Assembly: GCA_047967505.1 (NCBI GenBank)
Contig: CM106541.1
DNA: 64,000 nucleotides
Source of the DNA: Dipteris shenzhenensis
Taxonomy: Eukaryota > Polypodiophyta > Polypodiopsida > Gleicheniales
Reading direction: 5' to 3' (one strand)
Position numbers and translations under genes: made by a program. Below the pieces are notes generated by a model that made no database searches, was not told where the DNA came from, and worked only from the letters and a program-made list of their open reading frames with translations. Positions 1 through 12,600 of the stretch are shown piece after piece (position 1 is the first letter of the stretch; every line of letters begins with the position of its first letter).

Positions 1-1
1 G

Positions 2-112
2 ATAGAAGGATATCTAATACATTACTTTGAACAATACACAAGCAAGGCACATCTAGTATTTCTCGGACTACACATTAAAAAAGAGAGCGGGTTGACACTA
101 CAGACCTTTTAA
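2..112 (+). pseudogene. Possible copia reverse-transcriptase scrap
   Basis: A 36-codon open stretch at the window edge contains FLGLHIKKESGLTLQ. This resembles the Ty1/copia reverse-transcriptase segment 'FLG(L/M)(E/Q)IK...G(I/L)xLxQ'. It ends at a TAA and no further pol motif follows. The match is short and the 5' part lies outside the window, so it may be coincidental. Confidence 0.25.
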
Positions 113-480
113 AGTGAGAACTTTGAGAAAATAATTAGGCCTTTTCAATATTATCTATTTTGGTTGGGCAATCCACCTCAACTAGTGGCCATTCCTATAG
201 ATCATCACTTGGTTCCAATGCCTGGGGAGAGAGGAGACCTTTGGACAATCATTTACGTATGTGTTTTCCATGCGTTGATGCATTTAGAAGATCCAATTAG
301 CCATACGCTTATGCATCTAACCACTCTAGTGTTGGGGTCTTTGCCCATGTGGTGTGGTGTTTTAGGGATAATGCCCATGTGGTGTTTTATAAAGCATACT
401 TACTCTACCTAAATTATGAAACAACTCTTAACCAACTATATAATCTATAATATTCCACATAAAGATTGATAAATGCACAC

Positions 481-2150
481 CGCTACCTTAAACTCTTATT
501 TTCTTTTTTTTTAAAAGATGATTTTGAAGACTAAAATTTAAACGTTTTTTTATTTAAATATAGGCGCGTCTCCTGGCGGTGGATTTTGGAAAATCCACGG
601 CGGTTGTCCTCATGGTTGAATTTCTCAAAAATAGCACCAATTTCAAAAATAACATAAAACCTACTTTAATCTCTCTTTTTTTAAATAGATGAATTTAGAA
701 AACAAAATATATACATTTTCACATTTTAAATAAAAAATTACGTAATTAAAAAAATATATTTGAAAAAACTTTAAAATGCATTTGAAATTTTAAAATATTT
801 TATAATTAGATTACATATTCATATAAACTAAAATAATATAAAAGCTACTTTAAACTCTTATTTTCTTTTTCTTAATACATGATTTCTAAAAACAAAATTT
901 AAACGTTATATTTAATTCAAAACTTCAGTAATTTATAAACTTCAATTATATATTTTTTTTAATAGATGATTTTAAAAAATAAATTATATACTTTTTGACA
1001 TTTAAATAAAAACTTCACTAACTTAAATAACTTACATAACATAAAAGCTACTTTAAACTCTTATTTTCTTTTTTTTTTTTAAGATCATTTTTAAAAATAA
1101 AATTTAAACTTTTTTTTATTTAAATAAAAATAACACTAATTTAAAAAATATCTTTAATCTCTTTTTTTTAAAAGATGATTTCAAAAAACAAAATATATAC
1201 ATTTTCACATTTTAAATAAAAAATTACGTAATTCCAAAAATAATTTAAAAAAACTTTAAAATGCATTTCAAATTTAGAAATATTTTATAATTATTCCTAT
1301 AAACTAAAATTTAAACGTTTTTTATTTAAATAAAAATAGCACTAATTTAAAAAATAACTTTAATCTCTTGTTTTTTAAAGATGATTTTAAAAACAAAATA
1401 TTTACATTTTCACATTTTAAATAAAAAATTACGTAATTCCAAAAATAATTTAAAAAAACTTTAAAACGCATTTCAAATTTAGAAATATTTTATAATTATT
1501 CCTATAAACTAAAATTTAAACGTTTTTTTATTTAAATAAAAATAGCTCTAATTTAAAAAATAACTTTAATCTCTTTTTTTTCAAAGATGATTTTAAAAAA
1601 CAAAATTTTTACATTTTCATAATTTAAATAAAAAATGTCGTAATTCAAAAAAAAAAACTTTAAAATGCATTTGAAATTTAGAAATATTTTATAATTATTC
1701 CTATGAACTAAAATTTAAAAGTTTTTTTATTTAAATAAAAATAGCTCTAATTTAAAAAATAACTTTAATCTCTTTTTTTTCAAAGATGATTTTAAAAAAC
1801 ATAATTTTTACATTTTCACATTTTAAATAAAAAATGTCGTAATTCAAAAATTTTAAAAAAACTTTAAAATGCATTTGAAATTTAGAGATATTTTATAATC
1901 ATTCCTATGAACTAAAATTTAAACGTTTTTTTATTTAAATAAAAGTAGCTCTAATTTAAAAAATAACTTTAATCTCTTTTTTTTCAAAGATGATTTAAAA
2001 AAACAAAATTTTTACATTTTCACATTTTAAATAAAAAATGTCGTAATTCAAAATTAAAAAAAAAACTTTAAAATGCATTTGAAATTTAGAAATATTTTAT
2101 AATTATTCCTATAGACTAAAATTTAAATAAAATTTAGCACAAAAAAAAAG
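481..2150. repeat. AT-rich satellite-like tandem array, unit ~200-206 bp
   Basis: The stretch is extremely AT-rich. One landmark, 'ctttaatctctttttttt' followed by 'aaagatgatt', recurs at about 1153, 1359, 1565, 1764 and 1968, giving spacings of 206, 206, 199 and 204 bp. Each unit also carries 'aaaatgcattt(g/c)aaattta', 'attcctat(a/g)aactaaaattt' and 'acgttttttt-atttaaataaaa'. Older, more diverged versions of the landmark lie near 488, 665, 848 and 1047. The five right-hand units are well conserved and the left-hand ones are decayed. There is no coding potential. It could be a small satellite block or a locally amplified intergenic segment. Confidence 0.85.
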
Positions 2151-2343
2151 CTACATAAAAAAAACCTTACCTAGACTCTCCCGCTCCGTCCATCTCCGTC
2201 GTTGTCCGTCGGTCGCTCTCCGTCGCTGTCGCAATTCCGTCGACGTCCCGCAAATCCGAAATCGGTCGGTGAGGAGGAGATCGATCAAGGTATGAAGAAT
2301 GAGGGGGGTCGCTCTCCTTTTATAAGAAAATTTAGGGTTTCCC

Positions 2344-2863
2344 TACCTCGATCGAGGTATTTCACATGCAACATACATATCGCTCCATCATACCTCGATC
2401 GAGGTATTATAGACATGCCACGATACCTCGATCGAGGTATTGTGACATGCCCATACATATCGGTACATGTACCTCGATCGAGGTATTGACGTGCCACGAT
2501 ACCTCGATCGAGGTATGTCAGCAGCAGCCGGATGCCACATGTCTCGATTGACGTATTCGACATGCGGCCAAGTCATCGGTCCAGCATACCTCAATCGAGG
2601 TATGTCAGCTGCCCTGTCGGATGGCACATACCTCGATCGAGGTATAGCTGGACATGCCACACTACCTCGATCGAGGTGTAGCTGGATTGCCACGATACCT
2701 CGAACGAGGTATATGTGGCATGTATAGGTGGCATGCCAGCAAACCTCGATCGAGGTATAGGCTTGGCTCGGTGAAAAAAGCCCAGCACCTCGATCGAGGT
2801 ATCAGCTTGGCTCGGTTGTCCTCGTGTGTGATTTTCATTGGAGATAATACCTCAATCGAGGTA
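2344..2863. repeat. Array of 16-bp perfect palindromes (TACCTCGATCGAGGTA)
   Basis: Thirteen copies start at 2344, 2391, 2424, 2470, 2500, 2540 (degenerate, 12/16), 2587, 2629, 2663, 2696, 2742, 2786 and 2848. Six are perfect and six differ at one position. The spacers are 14-46 bp and mostly share a 'gacatgccac' or 'ggatgccac' core, so the array grew from composite units of palindrome plus spacer. Because the motif equals its own reverse complement, both strands show spurious repeated peptides (YLDRGI, IPRSRY, TSIEV). These are not genes. The array lies just downstream of a C/G-rich segment (2170-2300) with repeated 'tccgtcg'. Confidence 0.95.
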
Positions 2864-2969
2864 TTGCAGACCGAAGCAAAACCTTTGTATTTTCACTCAA
2901 GCAGGTGTCACACTCACCCGAAAGTGGTCCGGAAGTGGACACCCTTAGCTTGCTACCACCCACCATTGT

Positions 2970-3450
2970 GTTAGAATTGTGCCTAGGATTGGCCTCTTTG
3001 AGTGCGATGATGTGCCGTGGAGACGGATCGTTAATCGGAGATCATGAGTGAAATTTATGAGTGAATTAGTGCAAAAAGGGGCCCGCATACAGGTGCGAAT
3101 CAACGAGTGGTTCAAATTGGGTTCAATTCGGGATCTAAATGAGCGAGTTACGGAGGGTTAAATTGGGGTCAAAATTAGGCCTTTAGGGGGGTCTTGGGTC
3201 TTAAGTGTGGTGTGAATGGACTTTAGTGTGAGGTAGCTGAAGTAGAGAAGTTAGTCTAACTACTAGTTAGTCTAACTATCTAGTTACTCTAATTGTCTAG
3301 TTACTCTAACTATCTAGTTACTCTAACTATCTAGTTACTCTAATCGAAAAATCTAAGTAACCTAGTTGACTATGCAGTTAGCCTAGCCTAACTTAACCCA
3401 CCCTAACCTAACTTGGATTTGTACGTGGGTTAGGCTTAGTCACTCTTTTT
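2970..3450 (+). repeat. Dispersed non-coding repeat, left member of an inverted pair
   Basis: This stretch matches the reverse complement of about 19920-20525 in collinear order. Shared landmarks include 'gcctaggatt', 'gtgccg(t/g)(t/g)g(g/c)agacggat', 'aatcggag', 'gtggttcaa...gggt', 'gtgtgaatgg' and a tail rich in 'taacctaac'. It is non-coding. On the right-hand side the homologous stretch sits upstream of a gypsy gag gene, so the pair could be decayed long terminal repeats of that element family. LTR ends were not found. Confidence 0.65.
3251..3346. repeat. 17-bp tandem repeat (ttactctaactatctag)
   Basis: About five and a half head-to-tail copies of a 17-bp unit are present: ttagtctaactatctag at 3267, then ttactcta-type units at 3284, 3301 and 3318, with degenerate copies on each side. 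The array lies inside the dispersed repeat at 2970-3450. Confidence 0.85.
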
Positions 3451-3907
3451 TTTTTTGCCCTAAACGTAGAAAAGGAGGGGGGGCAGCGGCCAGGTAGGTT
3501 GCGGGGTTTACTGGAAGGGGGGAGGGGGGTGAGGGGAGAGAGGAGAAGGAGGGGTGTGAGGGGGTATTGTAGATATAATAGTGAGGAGTCCGCTATGGGC
3601 GAGGAGGGCACGTGGCAGAGGGTGTCACTTTTGGCGGAGGAGGCACGTGGGAGAGGGGGCTTTCGTGGGCGGAGTTAGGCGAAGCTGGTGAGGCAAGGCG
3701 GAGGCACCGTTGTGGGTGGAGTTGGCACGCCTACAACAAAGGGTTGGATATAAGTCACCCATGCCAGGCGGTTTAGTGCAGCCACCCACAGCAAAGGCAA
3801 CTAGCCAAAGGAGAGGGGGGGGTGGCAGGGGTAGGTGGGTGGTAGTGGAAGGAATGTACATCATCATGGTTAGGGTAATGAAGGCTTTCGCCTCTATTGG
3901 GTGTTGA
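3451..3907. other. G-rich stretch with no recognisable gene
   Basis: The sequence is purine/G-rich, with runs such as 'ggagggggggcagcggcc'. Short open frames exist on both strands but none resembles a known family. Nothing else is supported here. Confidence 0.6.
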
Positions 3908-4138
3908 TGTTGAGAGATCATGCTCAACATCCTGTGATTACATGTGCATAGCATTAACACATATAGAGTGCTATAAAGGAAAGGGTTAGATGCCCTAATC
4001 CTAACCCTAAATGGCTTTGTATATATTCTACATTTTCAAGTAAATCTAGTGTACAATTAGTCATTTGTAGTGTGCTCTCTAGTTGTGCCCTCTCTCCTCA
4101 TCTCCACTCATCTTCTCTCCCCTCTTCATATTTTATCA
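3908..4138 (+). repeat. Copia-family LTR (copy 1), 5' LTR without partner
   Basis: It begins TGTTGAGAG and ends TTTTATCA, then is followed directly by a tRNA-iMet-like primer site. It is homologous along its length to the LTRs at 22728-22984 and 29716-29978 and to the truncated one at 39742-39932. Shared blocks include 'tagagtgctataaaggaaag', the telomere-like 'ccctaa' stretch and a pyrimidine-rich end. It lacks the second 'gtgatcat' repeat present in the longer copies. No matching 3' LTR is present nearby. Confidence 0.85.
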
Positions 4139-4150
4139 TGGTATTGGAGC
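4139..4150 (+). other. Primer binding site (tRNA-iMet type)
   Basis: TGGTATTGGAGC directly abuts the LTR end. It is a two-mismatch version of the plant retrotransposon site TGGTATCAGAGC, which is complementary to the 3' end of initiator-Met tRNA. Confidence 0.8.
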
Positions 4151-7060
4151 ATGGTTTTTCCTTTTGGTGAGGCGCCATCCTTCTTGTGAGAGATTGAGAG
4201 TGATTGAGAGATCGAGAGTTCCTTCACTTTCGATGAGTGATAGAAAATTTATGTTCATTGACAAGAAATTTCCATCCATATTTCCGTTCATTGTTGAGTT
4301 CCTTGTGAGGATTTCTCTTCATTCCATTAAGGTTTGTATTGAGAGAGAGAGCTGGTATCTCACAGAGATAGGTCTACTTTGTGTTCAGAATTCTCATTGT
4401 GAGAGAGTCTAAGATTTGAGAGAATTTCCATTCTCTTGTGAAAGTTCATGCTTTGAGAGATTCCTTGTTGTGAGAGAGAGATATCCTAGATCTTACTCTA
4501 CTGTGAGGGAGAGACAAAAAGATTTCTTGAGAGTCTCTATCCTACTTCGAGAAAGGGAGCTTTGGAGGGAGATCTACCCTCAAGCAGCTCGAAGGTACCT
4601 CCAATAGCACCCGATTCCATCTGCATATAGCCCAAGCTTCTACAGCAAGCAATAGCCGCAACAAAGCAAAGGCGACTCTAAGAGCAGCACTACATCGACT
4701 ACGGCCCGTAACCTCTCCTTTAAAATAGATATTGCATGTCGTAGCTTCTTCCTGCTAGCTTCACTCTTCTCTAGTTTTTCTGCCAACTGTTCTGCAGACA
4801 ACATAGATTTCCTGGATGTTATTTACATATTATGATGTGAAGAAAATTGTCTTCCGAAAAAGCTCCAATCCTCATCTCTATGGATGTTTCAGGGAAGCGG
4901 CGGATCACGACCTTTAGAATCTCATGCGAGATGAGCAACTGCAGCAGCACGCTCACGCCAAACGTCCAACCTACAACGACACTGCTCCACGCCTGCGCCT
5001 CTCCAAAAGCCTCTTAACGGGCCACTTTCTACGTAACTGACACCACAACGCCAAATAGCCACATCGCCTCGGCGCCTCTAGGAGCACAGAGCTCCTACGA
5101 ACTCACAGTGCAACAAAAGCCAACGCCTCGACTGACTGGCACGGCAAGATGAACTACAACGTCAAAGCCCACGCTCCGATCACCGTAGTTCCAACTCCTT
5201 ATCACAAGGCTTCTCTAGCGCATACGTTCCACGAGCAACTCCGCCTCCTGCTTCACAAGCAGCTCACAGCTAACGAGCCAATAGCCAATCAACAGCCAGC
5301 GCAAAGCCCAATGAGCAAGAAGCTCACACAAGAGCCACACTCCATGCAAGAGAAAAAGGAACAAAGGCGAATCGACAGAGCAACCCAAACGATGAGTCCC
5401 AGTTGCAACATTTAAGCAACGACTCTGAGACGAGCCAACCGACACGCAAAGGTAGTAGCTCAACGCCTCCACTCCTGTGATAAGCACCGACGCTCCAAAT
5501 CACCCACCGCCAACCTAGATGGAGCATCTCAACAACAGCACTTAACAGCAGCACCAACCTTCAGTGCCAACGACCGTCCCGGCTCACAGCACACGGCTCC
5601 ACAACGCGATACTCGACGCACGGGACACCGACCTCTTCGGCCTGCAAGCATCCTCCAATGACGACCAGCCAAGGTGGACTCCTGGCTATGTAAAGCCTCT
5701 ACGTTAAAGGCAGCATCTCCACACCCAATCGCCTAACGGCGGTAGCACAACACCCACGAAGGCCACGGCTCAGCTCTCCATCCGCTCCAACGACGACTCT
5801 AACAACGTAACGCCAAGCTCCCACAGCGAGCCAACGATGCGTAAGGCGACCAGCAGCGCTCCATGCCTCTACCATGACCTCCAAAGCTCCTTCATCGTGC
5901 CCACGAGCTCACAGTGCTACGCTCCAGCCACAGAGCTCACAGCAACTAGGGCTCACATGCAAGGCTCCAGCTTCAACCAGCAAATCGGCAGCCACTCCAA
6001 CAACAGCCCTCAACTCCATCCATAACCAGCTACGGGATCAACACGCAGCAGACGAACTGACGACTCGATCTGCTCCTACACTCCAGCGACCCAGCCTCCA
6101 CGACAGCGAGCCTCCAGCTCACAACAGCAAAACAACGAAGCTCTCTCCAACACAAGGAGCTCACACTGACAGACGAACCCACAGCGAACAAGCACGGCAG
6201 CCGAGCTCCGCCCAGCATGCATCTTCCACAACAAACTTCAAGCGGCTCCTTCCAACACGAGCGGCTCCACGCACGCAGCAATCGCCTCACCACCAACGAC
6301 CACTGAAGTCGACGAAGGCACGAAAGCAACTATCTACATCGACGGATGACTTCGACATCCACCAAGCGCTTCAACCAGCTGCAACGCCTGTCAGCAAGCA
6401 CTGCAGAACAGCCTGCAAGCTCCAACACGACTCCGACCATCGTAGCTCCATCGCCAAAAATCCAGGACGACGGAATATATATATATAAATTCCATCAGAA
6501 TCTTTGAGATTCGTGGAGCCTTCTCACCTCGACAAGTGGCAGATTGGAAGTAACCGTGGTTACACTCTGTTACCCTTGGTTAGATGAGTAGCCAGCAGTA
6601 CACGTGGCAGATAGGCTTCTCACCTTGGGTTTAGCCGTGGTCAAATTTAACCATGGTCTGGTTAAGTTAGCCATGAGTTAGGAAGAGTGGTTAAGATTGT
6701 GCCACATGGCAGCCTTATCCATAGGTGCCATGTCATCTGCCACCTCACTGCCCATCACAGTGCCATGTCATGTGCCACATAAGCATCATGTCCAACCAGT
6801 TGCCCAGTCAGCAGCCATGTCATTAGTGCCATGTGCCACACCCTCCTTCTAGGCATTGTTATCTCTCCACAAGCACACATTGCATTTGGCATGTGACCTC
6901 CACATCATCCTTGGACACCTCATTATTTTGACCAGGCCTATTCTTCCCGGAGTCATAATTTTTTATCCAGGTGGAATTTGGAGGTGATCCAAAAAGCAAA
7001 AATGATTGCCTCATGCTCTACGCGCTAAGTACTTCAAATCTGTACTTTTCCTTCATATTT
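4151..7060 (+). mobile_element. Long leader of a 3'-truncated copia element (copy 1)
   Basis: Three zones follow the primer site. A GA-rich zone (4180-4570) has repeated 'gagagattgagag'. An A/C-rich, CpG-containing zone (~4610-6480) is made of degenerate 'gctccaacgac' and 'agctcacagc' phrases. A third zone (~6690-6870) is rich in 'catgtgccac'. The same zone order is found in copia copies at 22985-25422 and 39946-42385. The last clear homology is 'ctccaaaaag...atgctctac', here at about 6980-7025. Open frames such as 5874-6488 (204 codons, S/T/Q/A-rich) are low-complexity and not conserved between copies, so they are not called genes. Gag and pol are absent, so this copy is truncated before the coding region. 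Confidence 0.7.
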
Positions 7061-9686
7061 TAAGTAGATTTTACTGCATGTAGTTTGAGCTTGCAAGATT
7101 CAAGTGCAAATAGGAAGTGAGATCTATGAGCACTACTATCCTCGATGGCAGGGGAATTGGCGAAATCCCTCACAAGGAAAGCATTTCCCCTACACGGATA
7201 ATTAACTAGATGATGCCACATTTCAGCCCAAATTACAAAATTATGAGAGGCATAAACTGAGGCAAATTTGTAAATATTCCCAATTATCATGCAGTGAATA
7301 ATGAGGTAGCGACCATGTGGGTCATTATATGCTATCTCCGGCTGCAAATCATGATGAATCAACACCCTGAAAATGAAGAAACTCCAGCACAGAATATGTG
7401 AAACCCCTCAGACTAACCTTCAAGGCCCGCCAAAGAGTAAATGAGTATGTTCTTGCAAACAGACCTTATGTGGCTTTTGACCAAGCCAACCTTCATTTAT
7501 TTATATTATAGAGGCTATGAGCATTATACGTAAAGAATTTGATTGGTATATACATATTTACAATCAAGTATAGGTTTACTACAATATCAAAGCTCAACCT
7601 GCATGGTTGTGCCAGGCTGTGGCGAGGCAGCATTCACTTGCTCGTCATTCAAAATAGGCGTAGGGAAGAGGAAGGATTGTCTAATGACAAGGCTGCCACA
7701 TGCAATGGATATAGTGGATGCATAAACCACCATAGACCAAAGCCTGCAAACCCCAAAACCATCAGCTACCGGAGCCTACTTAGAAGCAGATGGAGTCTCC
7801 TTCCAATTTCTACTAGCCATTACTCTTGACTTATCTGTTTTCTTAGGTAGCTATCAAACCGAAGAAGGGCTTTCTCCCCAACTGTGATTTTGTCCCCTAT
7901 CTTTTTAGGCTTGGTAGGCATTTAAGTCTTACCCTTTTCAATAGCCTTGGGTGGGGAAGCGCATTTAAGTCTCTGCTGAGGGTTGGCTTTGAGCTTGCTC
8001 CCTATTCTTTGACATAATGTCATAGCCCACAGGTTCTATTCTTGTGGTCCATATCAACTACTGAAGAAAGGAGCCCTTTGCTTGACAGAAGGAGACTCCG
8101 TTTCTGCTGAGGGTTGTCTTGAGCTTGCTGCCCTATTCTTTGACATAATGTCATAGCCCACAGGTTCTATTCTTGTGGTCCATAACAACTACTGAAGAAA
8201 GGAAGCCTTTGCTTGACAGAAGGAGACTCCGTTACAGCAACTGGATCATTTTCTCTTGTACAAGTATATAAAAGAGGAGTCAAATCTTTTTCTATCAATA
8301 AATGTTAATTTTAGAAAAATGTAACTCTTCGTACCAACATCATTAAGGAATGAGACCGTTAAGCAAGGCCGTTATATGCTTACAAAGAGCTATTGTAGCA
8401 TCTCACCACAATCATCCATTGTTGCGGCCGATAATCCAACTGCTGCAGAGACTCTTGAAAACTACCCTATCCCCATCCATACGAAAGCATTGTTAAGTGA
8501 ATGACTGACAATCATTTGGTTAGTGAGCAATTTGCCCAAGGAGAGAGAAGTTTAGTTATTAGGGGCATCAATACATGGTAGCACCATCCTGAATCGTTGG
8601 AGCAAGTCACGGATCCTGTGTATTTACAAGATGTCCATAATGTTAGCTGATGTAGTGACTCTTATGGTTTTTTATGGACTTGAGTACAGTTGGGGCAAGT
8701 GGCATGAGCTTGTTGCATTTTTCCCTAGTATGTCTACATATAAAGATTTGTCTAGTTGTGAGAGCTTTGAAAGCCCTAAAGGACATATCTAAGACTCTGA
8801 GGGGTGCCAACCGGATGATTGTAGATGACAAACCCTATGCACAGGGTCATGTGACTTGTTTGACAAATGGAACATTCTGAATTCGAGGAACCATTTAGTC
8901 AGAAAGTAGACCTGCATGTCTCATCATGCAGGCCAAGTCGTTACCACAAAGCTGCGACATGGAGAGTAATTCTTTGTCTATAACTCCTACATAAGAATGC
9001 TCCCACTCATAGACAACATAAGGAGGCGAGATTACCACTGCAAGGTCTCAGAGGTGGTCTGTTTTGATAGTTTGCAAAGGCGCCTGATAGTTTACAAATT
9101 GCTTTAGTACATGGATGCTGATATGGTGCAACATATCTCATGATTCCATATACTTTAATGGTTTTTTCAAGTCATATATCTCCTATGAAATGATCATATT
9201 TACTGTCTCGGTCAGTGTTTCATGTACCTGATTCACCTTTAATCTGCCCTCTTAGATTTCTCTCCATCTTCTATGCAGTCTAATATCCATTTCTTTCAAG
9301 TGTTTTTCTTCACTGTTCTTCCATCTTACTACAATCGTCCTTGCATTGTGAGAGTGATTGCACATCCTCAGTTGTGCAAAAAAATTGTGACTTGTGTTTC
9401 ATGTTAGTCATCATCAGCATGGCATTCGCCCAATGTGATCTACAGGAAGCAGCCATGATTATAGTAGAAAATCTTACTACCCCATCAGAGCTGAGCACCT
9501 TTGCTAACTCAATGTTTCCAAAGCCATCTTGGCCATACTAACCACTCTCTGGAAATCTCATTCGATTGTCAAATTTTCCTGAACCCAGGCAAAACTGACA
9601 GAAAGGGGCTGCATAGATCTCAACGGTTTCCCTCTTTAGGAGCCCCTTCCCAAATTGATCAAGTGGAAGCTGATCATTTGGTAAAT
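7061..9686. other. Intergenic stretch downstream of the PPR gene; no gene recognised
   Basis: No open frame here resembles a known family. The part nearest the PPR stop codon (about 9300-9686) may include its 3' untranslated region, but no polyadenylation site can be assigned with confidence. A direct tandem duplication at 7972-8233 is listed separately. Confidence 0.5.
7972..8233. repeat. Tandem duplication of a 131-bp segment
   Basis: Two adjacent copies (7972-8102 and 8103-8233) share 'tctgctgagggttg', 'cctattctttgacataatg', 'cacaggttctattcttgtgg' and 'gcttgacagaaggagactcc'. A few substitutions and one-base indels separate them, so the duplication is fairly recent. It has no coding potential. 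Confidence 0.9.
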
Positions 9687-12600
9687 CTACTTGAGTGCAG
9701 CTTCTCTCTCCTCGTAAACGCTTGATCTCAAGACCAGATCAAGGTTTGGCACATGCCCTTCCCACTTCACACGTGAACTCAAGAGTTCTAGCACTGCTGA
9801 CACTTCATTACTTTGGATGTTACCGACTACAAACTCATGCATCTTCTTGTTCACTTCTATCAAAGCACTTGCAGGCTTTTTAATTGCTCCTGTATGTTTC
9901 CTGAGATCCTCTATTCTATACACATCATCCCACCTGCCATCAATTGCATAGATGTTCGCCATAGCCACATATGAAGCAGCACACTCTCGATCTATCTGGA
10001 CAAGCTGCTGAAAGCATCTCAGTCCAAGTTCGGCTTCCCCATGTGTTCTGCAGGCATTGAGCAAGGTAGTCCATGTTCCTTCAGTTGGAGGATACTGCAT
10101 ACTTTCAAGCAATTTCTGTGCTTCAGACAAATGTCCTGATCGTGCAAGCATATCAACCATGCAGGTGAAGTGATCCACTGTGGGTGCAACACCAAACTTC
10201 TCTCTCATCACGTCAAAATACTCCTGGCCCTTGAATACCAGGTTGGTTTGGCTGCATGCCGTAAGAAGACATGTGAATGTGATAGGATCTGGCTTCACAC
10301 CCTGTGCTTGCATGTCTTCAAAACACTGTATAGCCATGTCACCCTCATGGTTCATGCCATATCCCTTAATCATTGCACTCCATGATATGGCATCTCGAAC
10401 TGGCAGTTTGTCAAAGACTTCCTGTGCCTCTGAAAGAGAGCCACATTTGGCATACATGTCAACCAAAGAGCTGCCAAGGGCTTTCTCAAATCCCTTTTCT
10501 GTTATCTCCATGTGTGTTTCTCGTCCCCTTTCTATGGCTCCTATGCTGCCACAAGCTTTCAAGATACAAACATAAGTGACAGGTGTTGGAGAGACATTCT
10601 CCAGTTGCATCTGCTCAAAACAGATCAGTGCTTCCTGGCCAGGTCCATGTTCCGCGTATCCTGCAATCAGTGTGGTCCATGACACAACATCCCGACCTGA
10701 TAGTTTGTCAAAGACTTCCCGTGCCTCTGAAAGTGAGCCACATTTGGCATACATGTCGACCAAACAGTTACCGACAGAAGGATCTCTTTCAAATTCCTTG
10801 TGTGTGACTTCAGCATGTATTTGTCTACCCTTGCCTATGAGTCCTACGCTGCTACAAGCTTTCAAAACAAAAACGAATGTGACAGCATTTGGAGAAATGC
10901 CCTCCAGTTGCATCAGTTCAAAACATTTCAGCACTTCCTGGCAGTGTCCATGTTCTGCATAACCTGCAATCAGTGCGGTCCATGACACAACATCTCGACT
11001 TTGCAGCTTGTCAAAGACCTCTCCTGCCTCTAAAGGTGAGCCACATTTGGCATACATGTCTACCAAGCTGCTGCCAACAACAGAATCTGTCTCAAATCCC
11101 CTCGGTATCATCTCCCTGTGTATTTCTCGGCCAGTTTCTAATGCTCCTATGCTGCCACAAGCTTTCAAAACACAAACATACGTGACAGCATTTGGAGAGA
11201 TGCCTTCCAATTGCATTTCTTCAAAACATTTGAGTGCTTCCTGACAAGATCCTAGTTCGGCATATCCTGCAATTAATGCCGCCCACGACACCACATCTCG
11301 AATTGGCAGCTTATCAAAGCTTCCTTGTGCTTCTGAAAGAGAGCCACATTTGGCATACATGTCCACCAAAGTATTGCCGACTAGAAGATCTCTCTCAAAT
11401 CCTTTTTGCACAAGCTTTCTGTGTATTTCTCGGCCCTCCTCTATGGCTCCTGTGATGCCACAAGCTTTCAAGACACAAACAAACGTAAAAGCATTCGGAG
11501 AGACACCATCCAGTTGCATTGTTTGAAAACATTTCAGTGCTTCCTGGCCAAGTCCATGTTCAGTATACCCTGCAATCAATACAGTCCATGACACAACATC
11601 TCGAACCACCAACATGTCTAAGACTTTGTGTGCCTCTAAAAGTGAACCACACTTGGCATACACGTCAACCAAGGTGTTCCCAACAGATAGATCTCTTTCA
11701 AAGCCTTTCTGTGTGACCTCTGCATGTATTTCTCGCCCCTTGTCTATGGCTTGAGTGCTGCCACAAGCTTTCAAGGCAAAAACAAAGGTGACAGGATCTA
11801 GAGAGAGGCCTTCAAGTTTCATCTGTTCATAACATTTCAGTGCTTCCTGACCAGCTCCATGCTCAGCATATCCTGCAATGAGCGCAGTCCATGATACAAC
11901 ATCTTGAACTCGTAAATTATCAAAGATTTCCTGTGCCTCTGAAAGTAAGCCACATTTGGCATACATGTCCACCAAAGCACTGCCAAGGAGAGGAGCATTT
12001 TCAAATCTCTTTTTTTTAATCTCTGTGTGTATTTGTCTGCCTTTTTCTATGGCTCCTATACCGCCACAAGCTTTCAAGACACAAAGGAAAATGACAGCAT
12101 CGGCAGAAATGCCCTCCACTTGCATCTGTTCAAAACAATTCAGCGCTTCCTGAGCAGGCCCATGCTCAGCATATCCTGCAATTAGTACAGCCCATGACAC
12201 AACATCTCGGGCAGTCAGCTTGTCAAAGACTTCCCTAGCCTCTACAAGTGACCCACATTTGGCGTACATATCAACCAAACTGCTGACAACAAAAGAGTCT
12301 TTTTCAAATCCCTTCTGCACAATGTCAACATGAACCTCTCGGCCTCTTTCCACATCCTTAAGCTTGGCACAAGCTTTTAGAAGGGCCATAACCGTATACC
12401 TGCTAGGATGTACACTTTCCCCTTTCATTTTCTGGTACAGGATAAGAGCGTGCTGCGTTCGCCCAGATTGAATATAGCCCAATATAAGTGAAGTCCATGA
12501 ATGGTCATTCCGATGAACCAACCTGTTGAAAACCTGCTGAGCATAGAACACACTTCCACATTCCACTAACATTGGCACAATGAAGTTCCCAACAGTTCTA

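Noticed and set aside
2344-2863. CRISPR array
   Set aside because: Repeats are only 16 bp and fully palindromic, spacers are short, unequal and related to each other, and the DNA is plant nuclear with no cas genes.
2202-2974. Several 60-106-codon frames with YLDRG / PRSRY repeats
   Set aside because: They are readings of a self-complementary repeat in several frames on both strands. No domain, codon pattern or context supports coding.
5149-6488. Leader frames of 88-204 codons in copia copy 1
   Set aside because: They are low-complexity, and the corresponding leader parts of the two other copies do not conserve the frame or the peptide.
9500-9686. Remnant DYW domain after the PPR stop codon
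   Set aside because: Reading all - strand frames gives no HSEKLA, CGDCH or DYW motif. The faint 'FGKGLLKRE' string is too short.
10170-12153. Many + strand frames of 60-130 codons
   Set aside because: They are antisense shadows of the PPR modules, repeating every ~303 bp with the gene.
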